Source: Lentimonas sp. CC4 (GTDB lineage: Bacteria; Verrucomicrobiota; Verrucomicrobiia; Opitutales; Coraliomargaritaceae). From it: a DNA stretch of 64,000 bases. The notes beneath the pieces were generated by a model, which was given only the letters and a program-made list of their open reading frames with translations, was not told where the DNA came from and ran no database searches. A program made the position numbers and the translations under genes. Location of the stretch: positions 310,001-374,000 of the forward strand of contig NZ_CACVBO010000001.1 in the NCBI RefSeq assembly GCF_902728235.1. Reading direction: 5' to 3'. Below, in pieces: positions 34,406 to 43,648 of this stretch. Every line of letters starts with the position of its first letter. The first letter of the stretch is position 1.

Positions 34406-36130
34406 ATGTCAGCTAATCTATTTCTGATTGATGCCATTGGCCCTTTTTTTCGCGGCATCCAAAGCAGCCGTATTAATTGGTCAAAAATCCACTTTAATAC
34501 ATTGAGCGTCGAAGGCGAAGCGCGCACTCAGCAGTGGCAGCAAATCCGCGCCGATCTCGCCCACTTCGCCCACGAAGTCACGACACTCGGGTATAATGCG
34601 GTCACACTCGACGACCTAGCGCACTTGACGACGCACCCTGCGCATGAACCAGAGATCGCAGCGCGCAATGCCGTTTTCCGTCAGGAATTCACCGTGCTGT
34701 TCGACCAACTACAGCAATCCAAGCTGCGCATCTTCCTCACTTCCGATGTGCTGCCACTCACACCCGCTGTGGAGGAAGCGATCGGACACAAACGTAAAGA
34801 TTTAGCCAATTATTACTGTGCGCTCGTCGAACAGGCACTCGATGACTTCCCGCAACTTGAAGGCATTATCATTCGGATTGGCGAGAGCGACGGTATCGAT
34901 GTCAAAGACCAACCGCGCACCCATCTCTACCTGCGCTCGGCCCCAGAGACCAATGCACTGCTCAAGCAACTGCTCCCCATTTTTGAGGCCAGAAATAAAA
35001 AGCTGATCCTGCGCACCTGGACAGTCGGCGCGCACCACATCGGCGACTTAATCTGGCACCGCGAGACGCTGGCTCGCACCGTGCGCGGCATCGACTCAGA
35101 CGCCTTCATCCTCTCAATGAAGCATGGTGAAAGTGACTTCTTTCGCCACCTACCGCTCAACAAATCCCTGCTCCACTACCCGCATAAAAAGATCATCGAG
35201 CTCCAAGCACGCCGCGAATATGAAGGCGCAGGAGAGATCCCCAGCTATATCGGGCAGCAGTGCGAGGACTTTGCCAAGGCGCTCAACGGAGATCCCAACC
35301 TGATTGGTGTCTCAGTATGGTGCCAAACTGGCGGCTGGCATCGGTTCCGCCGCTTAACCTTCCTGCCTGATGCAGGCGACGACACATGGATTCGCCTCAA
35401 TTGCGCGGCAGCCATTGCGACCTTCCGCGACCAGCAACCAGCAAGCGCAGCCATCCAAAGGGTCTTCCCCGATGCCAATGAAGCCGACGTCACCGAGTTC
35501 CTGCAACGCGCCGATAGCGTGCTCAACGAGTTACTCTATATACAGCCCTTTGCCTCGCAGAAGCTATTTTTCCGCCGAGTGCGCATTCCCCCGCTGCTCC
35601 ACTTATATTGGGATAGCCTGTTTATTAACCACGCGGTGCGCAAAGTCCTGCGCCACTTTGTGCCAGACCCTGAACTCGCACTGCAACAAGGCGAACAAGC
35701 TTTTCAGAACCTTCAGCCAATGATCGAGCTGGCGGAGCGCAACCACCTACCAGTCGACGACGTGCGCCATCTGCGCGACTTCTGCGAGCTAGTGCGCCTC
35801 GCCCGGCGCTACTACTTCGAGCCTTTCGATGAAGCGATCATCACTGAGATTCGCACGGCTAAGAAAACCTATAAACGCAATTGGCCGAGCAGTCGCCGAC
35901 AGCGCTATCGGATCAAAGTATCCTTCGAACCATTCAAAGTGAAACGCCACACCCTGCGCTGGCTCTCCCACATTCTACTGCGGAAGCGGCGCGGCTACCG
36001 TCTCATTGATCAAATTTTCACGCTGCACCTCTTAAGCTTCCTCTTCTGGTTATTCAAACCACGTAAGAAAGAAAAGATGCCCAAGTTCTTAAGAGAGTCC
36101 GCAATGGGCGTGGATGTGCTGTTTAAATAG
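34406..36130 (+). CDS. Unknown protein, probable TIM-barrel glycoside-hydrolase-like
   Basis: A 574-residue protein that I do not recognise with certainty. The first 370 residues look like a TIM barrel: FLIDAIGPFFRGIQSSRINW, TLGYNAVTLDDLAHL, KLRIFLTSDVLP, EGIIIRIGESDGIDVKDQ, KLILRTWTVGAHHIGDL and IGVSVWCQTGGWHRFRRL. Acidic residues at strand ends and the tryptophan-rich strand recall GH67/GH115-type glucuronidases. The last 200 residues are helical and basic, ending in FLFWLFKPRKKEKMPKFL, which may associate with a membrane. No signal peptide. Single gene. Confidence 0.65.
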   Translation: MSANLFLIDAIGPFFRGIQSSRINWSKIHFNTLSVEGEARTQQWQQIRADLAHFAHEVTTLGYNAVTLDDLAHLTTHPAHEPEIAARNAVFRQEFTVLFDQLQQSKLRIFLTSDVLPLTPAVEEAIGHKRKDLANYYCALVEQALDDFPQLEGIIIRIGESDGIDVKDQPRTHLYLRSAPETNALLKQLLPIFEARNKKLILRTWTVGAHHIGDLIWHRETLARTVRGIDSDAFILSMKHGESDFFRHLPLNKSLLHYPHKKIIELQARREYEGAGEIPSYIGQQCEDFAKALNGDPNLIGVSVWCQTGGWHRFRRLTFLPDAGDDTWIRLNCAAAIATFRDQQPASAAIQRVFPDANEADVTEFLQRADSVLNELLYIQPFASQKLFFRRVRIPPLLHLYWDSLFINHAVRKVLRHFVPDPELALQQGEQAFQNLQPMIELAERNHLPVDDVRHLRDFCELVRLARRYYFEPFDEAIITEIRTAKKTYKRNWPSSRRQRYRIKVSFEPFKVKRHTLRWLSHILLRKRRGYRLIDQIFTLHLLSFLFWLFKPRKKEKMPKFLRESAMGVDVLFK

Positions 36131-36490
36131 ACCTTAAAAGAGAAGTTAGAAGCTAGAAGACAGTAGTTAGAAGCTGATTATCAATGCGTTCTGTCGCATG
36201 TATGGCTCGCCAAGTTGGCGGTAACTGGCTGCTGGACTATCAAAGACGAACTCCTTACTTGCTTCGCCATCTACGGCAGACCTCCGTATAAGTCCTAAAT
36301 GTAGGATAGAGCAGACTTATCAGTAATCCACATCATCCTATAATTAGGATTGTTTGATCCGAAGATATTGAAGCGGAACACGTAGCTGGCTTCCTGGCCT
36401 GACATAAGCCTGCCGAATATAGGTGCCCACCCGCTTGGAGAAAGTGGAACCTCTGGCCGTGTCGGTCGAGCACCTAAAGGAACTCGACTA
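36131..36490. repeat. Intergenic repeats (agaagtt units, family C and family A fragments)
   Basis: The 360-base gap holds degenerate agaagtt units (36136-36175), a family C fragment (ttcgccatctacggcagacc near 36255), ctaaatgtaggat with atcctataattaggat, and a family A fragment (gacataagcctgccgaata, aggaactcgactacg) whose taggtgc and gcaccta pair. No gene is seen. Confidence 0.55.
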
Positions 36491-36495
36491 CGATC

Positions 36496-38253
36496 CTACG
36501 CCTTACCAACTGTCTCGATACGGAAATCTTCCAAGCGTCGAACCACTGCTACGGGATCGTTGATCTGCAGCACTTCTTCAACCAATGCCCGTGCATCCGC
36601 CATCTTCATCTTACGTATAAAATACTTCACCTCAGGCAGCATCGAAGACGTCAGGCTCAACGAAGTCGCGCCCATGCCTAGCAGCAAGCTGGCATAAATC
36701 GGATCACCAGCGATTTCACCACACACACTCACGGGTTTCCCCAAGCGATTGGCCTCATCAATAATATGCTTCAGCGTGCGCAGCACTGCTGGGTGCGCAG
36801 GCTCATAGAGATGTGCGACACGATCATTCAAACGATCCACTGCCATCAAATATTGTATCAAATCATTCGTGCCGATACTGAAAAAGTCTGCCTCTTCCGC
36901 CAAAATATCAACAATCGCAGCCGCACTCGGGATCTCCACCATCGCTCCGACTTCGATCGCTTCATTGAAGGCGATGTTCTCTGCACGCAGGTCGATCTTC
37001 ACTTCCTCTAAGATCGCATTCGCGCGCTTCAACTCTCCCATACCACTGATCATAGGATACATGATCTTGATATTGCCCTGCGCACTGGCGCGAAGAATCG
37101 CTCGCAGTTGCGTCTTAAAAATATCCTGATTTTCGAGGCAAAAGCGAATCGCCCGAAAGCCCATGAAAGAATTATCCTCCTGCACGCTACCATCGCCCAA
37201 TGTCTTATCACCACCGATATCCAGCGTGCGAATAATCACCGGCTCATCACCCGCAGCGAGGGCCACCGCAGCATATTCCTCATACTGCACAGATTCTGAC
37301 GGATATCCATGATGCCGTAAAAAGATGCCCTCAGTGCGGAAAAGTCCGACACCATTCGAGCACATCGCCACAACCTGATCCATCTCCTGAGCACCTTCGA
37401 TGTTAGACATCAAACCGATCGGCGAACCATCCTGAGTCTCACTCGGCTCACATATGACCGAATTATAAATTTTATCCAGCTTACGGCGCTCACTTGCGAG
37501 CTTCCCATACTTAAACAGTCGCTCCTCCGATGGATTGATCACCACAATCCCATCATAGCCGTCGACCAGAATCTGATCGCCGCTCTCAATCTTCTTCGTC
37601 GCATCATGCAACCCGACCACTGCCGGAATCCGCATCGAACGCGCCATAATCACAGAGTGACTCGTCTGACCGCCGGCATTGGTGATGAACCCAAGCAACT
37701 TACTACGATCCATGTCCGCAGTGTCAGACGGCGTAATATCTTCAGAAACGATAATGCTATGTGCCGCCAACTCGCCTAGATTGGACTTCTTCATGCCAAT
37801 CAAATTCTGCAACAGACGGCGTGATACGTCCCGAATATCAGTCACGCGCTCTTTCAAATATTCATCCTCCATCGAGCTGAAAAATGAGATATAGCGCTGC
37901 GCGATTTTATTATAACAACTCTCAACGTTCTTATTCGTTGAACGCAGCTCCGAGTTCACCTCGTCCAACAGCGCATTATCCTCCAGCACCATCAAGTGTG
38001 CATCAAATATCCGAGCTTCCGCTTCGCCTAAAGAAGCTGCTACCTTATGACGAACACCAGTGATCTCCTCTCGTGTCCGCAAAATCGCCTGATCAAAACG
38101 CTCAATTTCAGCATCGATCGCCTCCGGTTTGAGGTCGTAACTCGGCACATCTAGCTCCTTTTGGAGATATAGCAATGCAGTGCCGTGTGCGACTCCAGGT
38201 GACGCAGCAATTCCTTCTAGGATAATTTCTTCTTTGGATGTTTGTTCAGGCAC
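36496..38253 (-). CDS. ptsI: Phosphoenolpyruvate-protein phosphotransferase (PTS enzyme I)
   Basis: A 585-residue enzyme I. It autophosphorylates from PEP on His199 (NAGGQTSHSVIMARSM) and passes the phosphate to HPr. The swivelling domain ends there; the PEP-binding barrel shows GLFRTEGIFLR, LDIGGDKTLG, MYPMISGMGE, EIPSAAAIVDILAE, FFSIGTNDLIQYLMAVDR and CGEIAGDP with the active-site cysteine. The protein is full length. HPr is not adjacent. Another PTS-related domain in the window is the EIIA domain at 5552-6910, a possible recipient. Confidence 0.96.
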   Translation of the reverse strand: MPEQTSKEEIILEGIAASPGVAHGTALLYLQKELDVPSYDLKPEAIDAEIERFDQAILRTREEITGVRHKVAASLGEAEARIFDAHLMVLEDNALLDEVNSELRSTNKNVESCYNKIAQRYISFFSSMEDEYLKERVTDIRDVSRRLLQNLIGMKKSNLGELAAHSIIVSEDITPSDTADMDRSKLLGFITNAGGQTSHSVIMARSMRIPAVVGLHDATKKIESGDQILVDGYDGIVVINPSEERLFKYGKLASERRKLDKIYNSVICEPSETQDGSPIGLMSNIEGAQEMDQVVAMCSNGVGLFRTEGIFLRHHGYPSESVQYEEYAAVALAAGDEPVIIRTLDIGGDKTLGDGSVQEDNSFMGFRAIRFCLENQDIFKTQLRAILRASAQGNIKIMYPMISGMGELKRANAILEEVKIDLRAENIAFNEAIEVGAMVEIPSAAAIVDILAEEADFFSIGTNDLIQYLMAVDRLNDRVAHLYEPAHPAVLRTLKHIIDEANRLGKPVSVCGEIAGDPIYASLLLGMGATSLSLTSSMLPEVKYFIRKMKMADARALVEEVLQINDPVAVVRRLEDFRIETVGKA

Positions 38254-38314
38254 TCGTTTGGGTCGTTAAATAGGGAGGGGGGAGAATAAAGGGGCTAACG
38301 TTGTGATTTTCAAC

Positions 38315-39217
38315 TCAGCAGATAGAAGTTTCAACCCAAAAGACGCCCTCACCCCATGCATCGCGCACAAATCGTCCGATTTCCTCAGCACTTACCCCCT
38401 CTTTCTCCAACAAAGCAAAGCAGCAACTACCGCTACCGCTCATCAAGCACGCAACTCCCTGCTCCCTTAAGTTCGCCAACAAAGTCGAAATGGCTAGATA
38501 TTTACTCCCCACGGGAGCTTCGAACGAGTTATACAACACATCTCCCAAGTCCCCATTTTCAACAAACCGCTCCAGACGTGCCACACCCGCGGCCTCAGTT
38601 TCATATGTTTGTGGAGCACCTGCCACAAGACGCCCATACGCCCACGCCGTCTCCACACCGAAGTCCGGACGAAACAGCACCAAGCGCGTGCCACGCAAGC
38701 GCTCGGCCAGCCCCGCCGCCAGTGGCTCAATCACCTCGCCACGCCCACGCATCCATGCAGGCACTCCTTCGATAAAGAACGGACAATCCGAACCAAGCTC
38801 GGCCGCGATCTCACAGAGTATCTCGTTCGTAAACGGCTCGCCGAGAAGTTCATTCATCCCCCGCAGTGCCACTGCGGCATTACCACTCCCGCCGCCAAGA
38901 CCAGCTCCCATCGGGATGCGCTTGTCCAAATCAAATTCAAAAAACACCTCGCGCTCCAGCCGAGCCCTAAACGCCGCGGCCGCCTTCAGCACCAAATTTT
39001 CCGGCCCAAGCGGCACCGCCGCATCCGAACAACGCAACACATCCGCCGAATCACTCGGCCGAATCGTCAGCGTATCGCCAAACTCCAACGCCACCACCAG
39101 CGATGTCAGCGCATGAAAACCATCTCCTCGCTTACCATGCACAGACAGCATTAGATTTACCTTGGCTGGCGAAGGCAGTGTTAACTGACCGGAAGAACTA
39201 TTCGATTTGGTAGGCAC
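38315..39217 (-). CDS. ispE: 4-diphosphocytidyl-2-C-methyl-D-erythritol kinase
   Basis: A 300-residue GHMP kinase of the MEP isoprenoid pathway. Motif 1 is LPSPAKVNLMLSVHGKRGDG, the ATP loop is IPMGAGLGGGSGNAAVALRG, and motif 3 is VACLMSGSGSCCFALLE. It phosphorylates the 2-hydroxyl of CDP-methylerythritol, the step after IspD, whose gene lies 0.9 kb away on the other strand with pyrF between. The start MPTKSNSSSGQLTLPSPAK gives a short lead before motif 1. Confidence 0.95.
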   Translation of the reverse strand: MPTKSNSSSGQLTLPSPAKVNLMLSVHGKRGDGFHALTSLVVALEFGDTLTIRPSDSADVLRCSDAAVPLGPENLVLKAAAAFRARLEREVFFEFDLDKRIPMGAGLGGGSGNAAVALRGMNELLGEPFTNEILCEIAAELGSDCPFFIEGVPAWMRGRGEVIEPLAAGLAERLRGTRLVLFRPDFGVETAWAYGRLVAGAPQTYETEAAGVARLERFVENGDLGDVLYNSFEAPVGSKYLAISTLLANLREQGVACLMSGSGSCCFALLEKEGVSAEEIGRFVRDAWGEGVFWVETSIC

Positions 39218-39309
39218 GCCTCATTAATGGAGCGACTTTTCTGCTGCGCCGAGAAAAATTCGTGGTTTTACAAATTGCCTCCGCCAAATCCGTTTCACAG
39301 GCTTTTCGC

Positions 39310-40014
39310 ATGTCCAACCAGAATTCCTGCAAACTCATCCTCGCCCTCGACCTTGAAACCCGCGAAGAAGCCTTCGCCATGCTCGACCGCCTCGGCGATT
39401 CCTTAGAGTGGGTCAAAGTCGGCCTGCAACTTTTCACTGCGTATGGCCCCGACTTCGTGCGCGAAATCGCAGACCGCGGCTACAAGGTGTTTCTCGATCT
39501 CAAGCTACACGACATTCCCAACACCGTCGCGAAAGCAGTGAAAAGTATCTCCACTCTTCCAGTTGAGTTGCTCACACTTCACGGCTCTGGCGGCGGAGAA
39601 ATGCTGGAATGGGCAAACAAAGCGCGTAACGACTACGCTCCCAACCTGAATTTACTGGCAGTCACCGTCCTGACATCGATGGACGAAGCACAGCTCCGCG
39701 GTCTCAACGTGCACGCCACCGCCGAAGCGCAGGTCAAGCACTTGGCCGACATCAGCCTCAACGCTGGCATCCAAGGTCTCGTCTGCTCCTCACTTGAGCT
39801 TTCACCACTACGCGCACGCTTCGGCAACGATCCGATCATCGTCACTCCCGGCATCCGCCCGAAAGGCAGCTCCGCCGATGAGCAAAAACGCATCATGACG
39901 CCACACGCCGCAGCCGCAGCCGGCTCCAGCTACATCGTCGTCGGTCGCCCGATCCTCAACGCCGAAGATCCCGCCGCAGCCGCAGCCGCCATCCGCGCCG
40001 AACTCGCACTCTAA
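39310..40014 (+). CDS. pyrF: Orotidine 5'-phosphate decarboxylase
   Basis: A 234-residue PyrF that converts OMP to UMP. The catalytic Lys/Asp array is VFLDLKLHDIPNTVAKAV, and the phosphate site is IVTPGIRPKGSSADEQKR and SYIVVGRPILNAEDP. I take the ATG at 39310 (MSNQNSCKLILALDLE). An upstream start at 39262 would add 16 residues that do not fit the family. Divergent from ispE with a 92-base gap; about 140 bases before ispD. Confidence 0.95.
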   Translation: MSNQNSCKLILALDLETREEAFAMLDRLGDSLEWVKVGLQLFTAYGPDFVREIADRGYKVFLDLKLHDIPNTVAKAVKSISTLPVELLTLHGSGGGEMLEWANKARNDYAPNLNLLAVTVLTSMDEAQLRGLNVHATAEAQVKHLADISLNAGIQGLVCSSLELSPLRARFGNDPIIVTPGIRPKGSSADEQKRIMTPHAAAAAGSSYIVVGRPILNAEDPAAAAAAIRAELAL

Positions 40015-40105
40015 GGGAGGGACGAGCTCCGCCTCGTCCGCCGATCCTAAGCCACCGAGACTACGGGAAGCTGAACAGTTTAAGGAGTGTGGGCGACTCG
40101 CCCAC
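40014..40105. repeat. REP hairpins after pyrF (family B fragment and gtgggcg dyad)
   Basis: Right at the pyrF stop, gggagggacgagctccgcc with cctcgtccgccgatcc is a family B fragment. At 40088, gtgggcg and cgcccac around act form a perfect 7-bp hairpin. They may stop or stabilise the pyrF transcript. Confidence 0.65.
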
Positions 40106-40152
40106 GTCAACTCAACACGAGGCCGAATCGCCCTCACTCCATTACAAAACAC

Positions 40153-40887
40153 ATGCATCGCAACGCTCCAGCCTCAAGCCTCAGCTCTCAGACCACCGCC
40201 ATCCTCCTCGCAGCTGGCAGCGGTTCACGCATGCAAGGCGCCGTCGCAGATAAAACACTCGCACTGCTCAACGGCCTGCCTGTGCTTTGCCACAGCGTGC
40301 GCGCCTTTCTAGAAAGTGGCTGCATTGCGCGCCTCACCATCGTCCATCGCGACGAGACGCAAAAAGCAGAGCTCACCGACGCGCTCAGTCAAATCGACCT
40401 AGGCAGCACGCCCGTCGACTGGGCACTCGGCGGCAGCGAACGCCAAGACTCTGTTTACAATGCACTCCTCGTTCAGCCAGAGAGCTGCACCCATGTGCTA
40501 ATTCACGACAGCGCGCGGCCACTAGTCTCCATCGAGTCAATACAAGCGCTTCACACCGCCGCAATTCGAGACCGCGCCGCAGTGCTCGCCCACCCCGTTG
40601 CCGACACCATCAAACGCATTCCCGACGCAGAGCAACTAACACAAACGGAGCTCGAAGACCTCGACCGCTCACGCCTGTGGGCGATGGAAACACCACAAGC
40701 CTTTGCGCACTCCGACATCCTCCGCGCCTATCAACACGTGCGCGACTCCGGCCTACGCATCACCGACGACACCGCAGCCGCAGCCACCATCGGGCTGCAC
40801 ACCACGATCGTGCCCAACCACACGCCGAACCTTAAGATCACCACCCCGCACGACCTGAATTACGCCGCTTGGCTGCTGCAGCAGTAG
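40153..40887 (+). CDS. ispD: 2-C-methyl-D-erythritol 4-phosphate cytidylyltransferase
   Basis: A 244-residue enzyme of the MEP pathway that makes CDP-methylerythritol. The nucleotide-binding loop TTAILLAAGSGSRMQG comes with the lysine of DKTLALLNGLPVL. Family motifs follow: GGSERQDSVYNALL, LIHDSARPLVS, HPVADTIKR and WAMETPQAF, ITDDTAAA. The ATG at 40153 is chosen; a start at 40087 lies in the repeat and gives an unlikely arginine-rich lead. Confidence 0.95.
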   Translation: MHRNAPASSLSSQTTAILLAAGSGSRMQGAVADKTLALLNGLPVLCHSVRAFLESGCIARLTIVHRDETQKAELTDALSQIDLGSTPVDWALGGSERQDSVYNALLVQPESCTHVLIHDSARPLVSIESIQALHTAAIRDRAAVLAHPVADTIKRIPDAEQLTQTELEDLDRSRLWAMETPQAFAHSDILRAYQHVRDSGLRITDDTAAAATIGLHTTIVPNHTPNLKITTPHDLNYAAWLLQQ

Positions 40888-41218
40888 TAATTCCTAGCCA
40901 ATAAGTGCCGCTCCGTCTCCGCTAACACGACTTCAAGAAGAAGGAAGCATCTTACTCGTAATCATACTCTTATCCTAATCCCGTTTTGAGTAAGCCATTT
41001 TCTAATGCTCTGCTGTTTAGATTAGGATTACGATTAGGGCTTAAGCTTCGGGCTTCGAAACGACTAAAGGCAGTGCAGCGCGAAACGCCCCAAGTGCACT
41101 TTCACATCGAAGCGCCCGATTTAAACAGCGCTTTAATCGCTCGACCCGTTGAAAAACCGAACTTGAATGAACATATTCAACAGTTCCGAACAATTATAAC
41201 TTAGAAAGCGCATTTATT
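40888..41218. other. Intergenic region with hexamer repeats upstream of the beta-glucosidase gene
   Basis: Contains degenerate attaggattacgattag units near 41020 and cttatcctaatcccg at 40970, and a small dyad (ttgaat, attcaa at 41164-41180) about 40 bases before the beta-glucosidase start, which could be an operator. No gene signals. Confidence 0.5.
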
Positions 41219-42583
41219 ATGAAAAAAGATTTTATTTGGGGAGTCGCCACCGCAGCACATCAAGTCGAAGGCGCATGGCTTGAAGACGGCAAGGGTCTGA
41301 ACATCTGGGATGCCTATAGCCACACACCCGGCAAGATCACCAACGGCGACCATTCCGAAGTCGCTTGCGACCACTACCACCGCTACGAAGAAGACATCGA
41401 CCTGATCGCCAACCTCGGCACCAATGGTTACCGCTTCTCCATTAGCTGGTCGCGCATCATTCCCGATGGCAAAGGTGCCGTGAACCAAGCAGGCATCGAC
41501 TTCTACAACCGTCTCATCGACGGGCTGATTGCCAAAGGTATCACTCCCTTTATTACTCTGTATCACTGGGATCTCCCACTCACGCTACAACTGGAAAACG
41601 ACGGCTGGCTCAGCTACGAAACCGCTGAAGCCTTTGAGCGCTATGCCGAGACCTGCTACAAAGCCTTTGGTGACCGCGTCACCAACTGGATGACTTTTAA
41701 CGAGAACTGGTGCACCGCTGTGCTCGGCTATGGCGACGGTCTGTTCGCGCCTGGCCGCGTCTCCAACACGGAGCCTTACATCGTCGGTCACAATCTCCTG
41801 CTCGCCCATGGCCTTGCCGTTAAAAAGTTCCGCGATGGCGGCTACCCAGGTCAAATCGGCATCGCCAACAATTGCGACTTCCGTGAACCACTCACCGACA
41901 AGCCCGAAGATATCGCCGCCGCGCAAGAGAGCCTCGAATTCTTCTATGGCTGGCTCACTGATCCCGTTGTCTTTGGCGAATATCCGCAAATCATGCGTGA
42001 CCGACTCGGCGACCGTTTGCCAACATTCACACCCGAGCAATCCCAGCTCCTCAAAGGATCTGCGGATTTCCTCGGACTCAATCACTACACTACGCACTAC
42101 GCCTCCCGCGAGCCCGCAGCAGACAACCCGGTTGAATCCGAAGACGGCAACGGCGGTATGAGCGGCGATCAGCAAGTCTGCCTCAGCTCGGACTCCAGCT
42201 GGCACGTCAACAGCATGGGTTGGTTCGTCGTGCCGTGGGGCTTCCGAAAAATGCTCAACTGGGTGCACGATCGCTACAACGGCCTGCCGATTTACGTCAC
42301 CGAGAATGGCAGCGCCGTCGCAGCTGATACCGTCGAAGAAGCCGTCGACGACCAGGAGCGCGCCGATTTCATTAAAGGCTACACCGATGCAATGAAACTA
42401 GCGGTCGAAGAAGACGGCGTTGATGTGCGTGGATACTTTTGTTGGACACTCATGGACAACTTCGAATGGTGCCGCGGCTACGACATGCGCTTCGGTCTCA
42501 TCTACTGCGACTTCGAAACACTCGAACGCACACCGAAGACCTCGTATTACGCCTACCGCGATATCATCAAGGCCAGCCAATAG
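41219..42583 (+). CDS. Family 1 glycoside hydrolase (beta-glucosidase)
   Basis: A 454-residue GH1 enzyme. The fold is complete: FIWGVATAAHQVEGAW, GTNGYRFSISWSRIIPDG, FITLYHWDLP, the acid/base Glu162 in MTFNENWCTAV, the nucleophile Glu362 in LPIYVTENGSAV, and GYFCWTLMDNFEWCRGY at the C terminus. The usual TFNEP motif reads FNEN, an uncommon residue after the acid/base. It cleaves beta-linked glucosides or related sugars, probably in the cytoplasm (no signal peptide). A hairpin follows the stop. Confidence 0.94.
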   Translation: MKKDFIWGVATAAHQVEGAWLEDGKGLNIWDAYSHTPGKITNGDHSEVACDHYHRYEEDIDLIANLGTNGYRFSISWSRIIPDGKGAVNQAGIDFYNRLIDGLIAKGITPFITLYHWDLPLTLQLENDGWLSYETAEAFERYAETCYKAFGDRVTNWMTFNENWCTAVLGYGDGLFAPGRVSNTEPYIVGHNLLLAHGLAVKKFRDGGYPGQIGIANNCDFREPLTDKPEDIAAAQESLEFFYGWLTDPVVFGEYPQIMRDRLGDRLPTFTPEQSQLLKGSADFLGLNHYTTHYASREPAADNPVESEDGNGGMSGDQQVCLSSDSSWHVNSMGWFVVPWGFRKMLNWVHDRYNGLPIYVTENGSAVAADTVEEAVDDQERADFIKGYTDAMKLAVEEDGVDVRGYFCWTLMDNFEWCRGYDMRFGLIYCDFETLERTPKTSYYAYRDIIKASQ

Positions 42584-42591
42584 AAAGTGAA

Positions 42592-42609
42592 ACAGACATT
42601 CCTGTCTGT
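42592..42609 (+). terminator. Hairpin after the beta-glucosidase gene
   Basis: acagaca and tgtctgt around ttcc give a perfect 7-bp stem 9 bases after the stop. The preceding agaaagtgaaacag also precedes the family C copies at 24350 and 28090, so this may be a REP rather than a terminator. Confidence 0.5.
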
Positions 42610-42635
42610 CCCACAGAATCAGCTCTCTCACAGTG

Positions 42636-42745
42636 ATGCAGACTATTGCCGCACCCGTGAGGTAGGAGGCGCTACATTACTTCGGGGCTTGTGGCCTTTG
42701 CGCGGGCTTCGCAAGCAAAGCCCCTACGTTAGAGTCGAGAAAGAG
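42636..42745. repeat. Dispersed repeat family A copy
   Basis: Has ggggcttgtggcctttgcgc, gcgggcttcgcaagcaaagc and ccctacgttagagtcgaga. It sits at the 3' side of the partial copy of the giant gene, just as another family A copy does at the full gene (51617-51825). Confidence 0.65.
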
Positions 42746-42754
42746 CCTGATAAC

Positions 42755-43492
42755 TTACGCCTTCACGCCAGTCCGCGAAACAATTGACACGCCGAAGATC
42801 AACCCAGCGAGCAGTAGAACTACTATCAAATTACCACCACCCCGACGACTCGCTGTGCGTTCGCCGCGAAGTTCGATAATCAAATCGGCTTGATCGTTAA
42901 TCTGCAATGAGCGCGTGAAGGTCGCTACGTTACCTTGTTGCGGCAAAACGGTCTGAATCGAGAGCGGACTCACCGGAACGGCTTGCTGTTGATCGATCAA
43001 ACGCGCAGCTAGAAGCCGCAGTGTGTTGTTCTCTTCTTCTGAATTTCCGCGCAAGACATCCTTCACCATTTTGTCGGTGTAGTTCATCAACTGCGACTCA
43101 TCGATCGCGATTTGCTCGTTGGCCTGCACCACCCCACGATTGTCGTTCATAAAGACATTACGTCGATTCGCCAAAGCGACCAACGCCTGCTCTTCGCGCA
43201 CATTTTTCAACTGCACGCGGGCATCCTCATTCAACGCATCATCAAACTGAGAGAGATTGTAGGCACTGGAAAATGCCTGACGCGCTTCCTGCTGCTTGCC
43301 CAGTTCTCGCAAATTATTCGCCGTCGTCAAATAGCCCTCCGCCTTCCGCTTCTGCACCATACGATTCTGCTGCTCGGATTGCATATAGCTAGAGAGATCC
43401 GTCACACCTGCACGGCGCACGTCCACTTGATCCTGTGTCATATTGCCATCCCACTCCTCGGCAGTCCATGTATCCAGATTGAAGGCGATCAT
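42755..43492 (-). pseudogene. Truncated duplicate of the C-terminal end of the giant envelope protein gene
   Basis: Encodes up to 245 residues that match the last 230 residues of the 2,311-residue protein (51841-58776) almost exactly (MQSEQQNRMVQKRKAEGYLT, EARQAFSSAYNLSQFDDALN). The C-terminal transmembrane segment (VVLLLAGLIFGVSIVS) is kept. It has no signal peptide, no domain start, and its first codons (MIAFNLD) are unrelated to the parent. There is no obvious ribosome binding site. So it is best read as a duplicated gene end, although it is an intact frame. Confidence 0.85.
42780..43471. repeat. 692-bp direct repeat, copy 1
   Basis: The DNA from acaattgacacgccgaagat to the cagtccatgt boundary matches 51875-52566 at nearly every position and in the same orientation; both are 692 bases long. 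The two copies are 9.1 kb apart and flank the signalling cluster. Confidence 0.9.
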
Positions 43493-43648
43493 GGTAATTG
43501 ACAGATGGAAACACTCAATAATTTGATTTGGCGAGTAATATCACCCACGGACTCTCGCCTAATAAGGCCTACATCCCTTTCATTAAAAAAGTAGAGTAAA
43601 GCCTCTACCCCAAAGCCAATAAACCCCTAGCCCCCACTAAAGATTGAT

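Noticed and set aside
40986-41204. 72-codon frame upstream of the beta-glucosidase gene
   Set aside because: TTG start inside a hexamer repeat, and no conserved features.
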